Below, piece by piece: positions 24,628 to 24,782 of a stretch of DNA of 24,782 bases. A program made the position numbers and the translations under genes. The notes below the pieces were generated by a model. That model saw only the letters and a list, made by a program, of their open reading frames with translations. It had not been told where the DNA came from and searched no databases. How positions within the stretch are numbered: the stretch's first letter is position 1; every line of letters starts with the position of its first letter. This stretch comes from an uncultured Clostridia bacterium (GTDB taxonomy: Bacteria > Bacillota > Clostridia > TANB77 > CAG-508). The stretch covers positions 1-24,782 of the forward strand of contig CAKPPS010000021.1 of assembly GCA_934177795.1 (NCBI GenBank), given 5' to 3'.

Positions 24628-24657
24628 ATTATATTAAACTGTTTTTTATTCTATCAC
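24628..24657 (-). promoter_or_regulatory. Promoter of dapF-dapL
   Basis: Minus strand: GTGATA (24652-24657), an 18-nt spacer and a perfect TATAAT (24628-24633), about 40 nt before the dapF ATG. No lysine riboswitch fits in this short leader. The remaining bases to the window end (24658-24782) are AT-rich, with only a possible gene start at 24774. Confidence 0.5.
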
Positions 24658-24782
24658 ATAGCTTTTATTTTGTAAATAATAAATTTTCAAAATTCAGGAT
24701 AAAATAAATATAGGTTTAAAATAGATATGTCACAAATACATTGAAAATAAAATATTGAAAAGAGAGCACAAAAATGATATTG

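Noticed and set aside
24774..24782. Possible gene start on the plus strand at the right edge
   Set aside because: An ATG with a weak AAGAGAG upstream is followed by only nine bases, too little to support a call.
1..24782. tRNA, rRNA, CRISPR array or riboswitch
   Set aside because: I looked for tRNA-like clover ends, spaced identical repeats and long structured leaders and saw none; the leaders before mraZ and dapF are too short for known riboswitches.

Overview
The window looks like chromosomal DNA of a very AT-rich, low-GC Gram-positive bacterium, most likely a clostridium. The evidence is the mraZ-rsmH-ftsL-PBP order of the division and cell-wall (dcw) cluster, strong AGGAGG-type ribosome sites, frequent TTG starts, the LL-diaminopimelate aminotransferase route to meso-DAP, a SipW-type signal peptidase and clostridial-looking small proteins. 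Species cannot be told from the sequence alone. No rRNA, tRNA or CRISPR array was seen.

Layout. (1) Bases 1-923 are the 5' part of a group II intron of bacterial class C type on the minus strand. It carries an N-terminally deleted reverse transcriptase and sits directly after a rho-independent terminator. (2) Bases 924-5104 hold the start of the dcw cluster on the minus strand: mraZ, rsmH, ftsL and a class B PBP. mraZ has a sigma-A-like promoter and three 10-bp-phased GTGGTA boxes. The PBP keeps its catalytic motifs, but its C-terminus is replaced by foreign sequence, and none of the usual mur/mra genes follow. (3) Bases 5245-7121 hold an XRE regulator (+), an M15 peptidase with a peptidoglycan-binding domain (-), and a SipW-like signal peptidase (-). 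(4) Bases 7128-15233 are one giant gene for a cyclic beta-1,2-glucan synthase-like enzyme of 2701 residues. (5) Bases 15273-15935 hold a cysteine-rich protein with a CnaB-like domain (+). (6) Bases 15955-17234 are a compact four-gene minus-strand operon: a 72-aa soluble protein, two half-size TauE/SafE membrane proteins and a 46-aa single-span protein that I found in the gap. (7) Bases 17284-19894 hold HD-domain protein, ruvA and rarA behind a good promoter. (8) Bases 20014-22356 are a decaying accessory zone: a gene with two in-frame TAA codons, a second and more eroded group IIC intron remnant after another terminator, an anchored Ig-like surface protein, and fused remnants of an XRE gene and a cinA gene. 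(9) Bases 22480-24657 are the dapF-dapL operon for lysine and meso-DAP synthesis.

Most intact genes serve the cell envelope: septal peptidoglycan synthesis (mraZ to PBP), peptidoglycan cleavage (M15), precursor supply (dapF, dapL), glucan synthesis (CGS) and surface proteins. rarA and ruvA serve DNA repair. The most unusual parts are the truncated PBP junction next to the intron, the split TauE operon, the giant glucan synthase in a Firmicute-like genome, and the two-stop gene. I did not find a clear-cut new defence or mobile system; the split-transporter operon is the best candidate for an undescribed functional unit.
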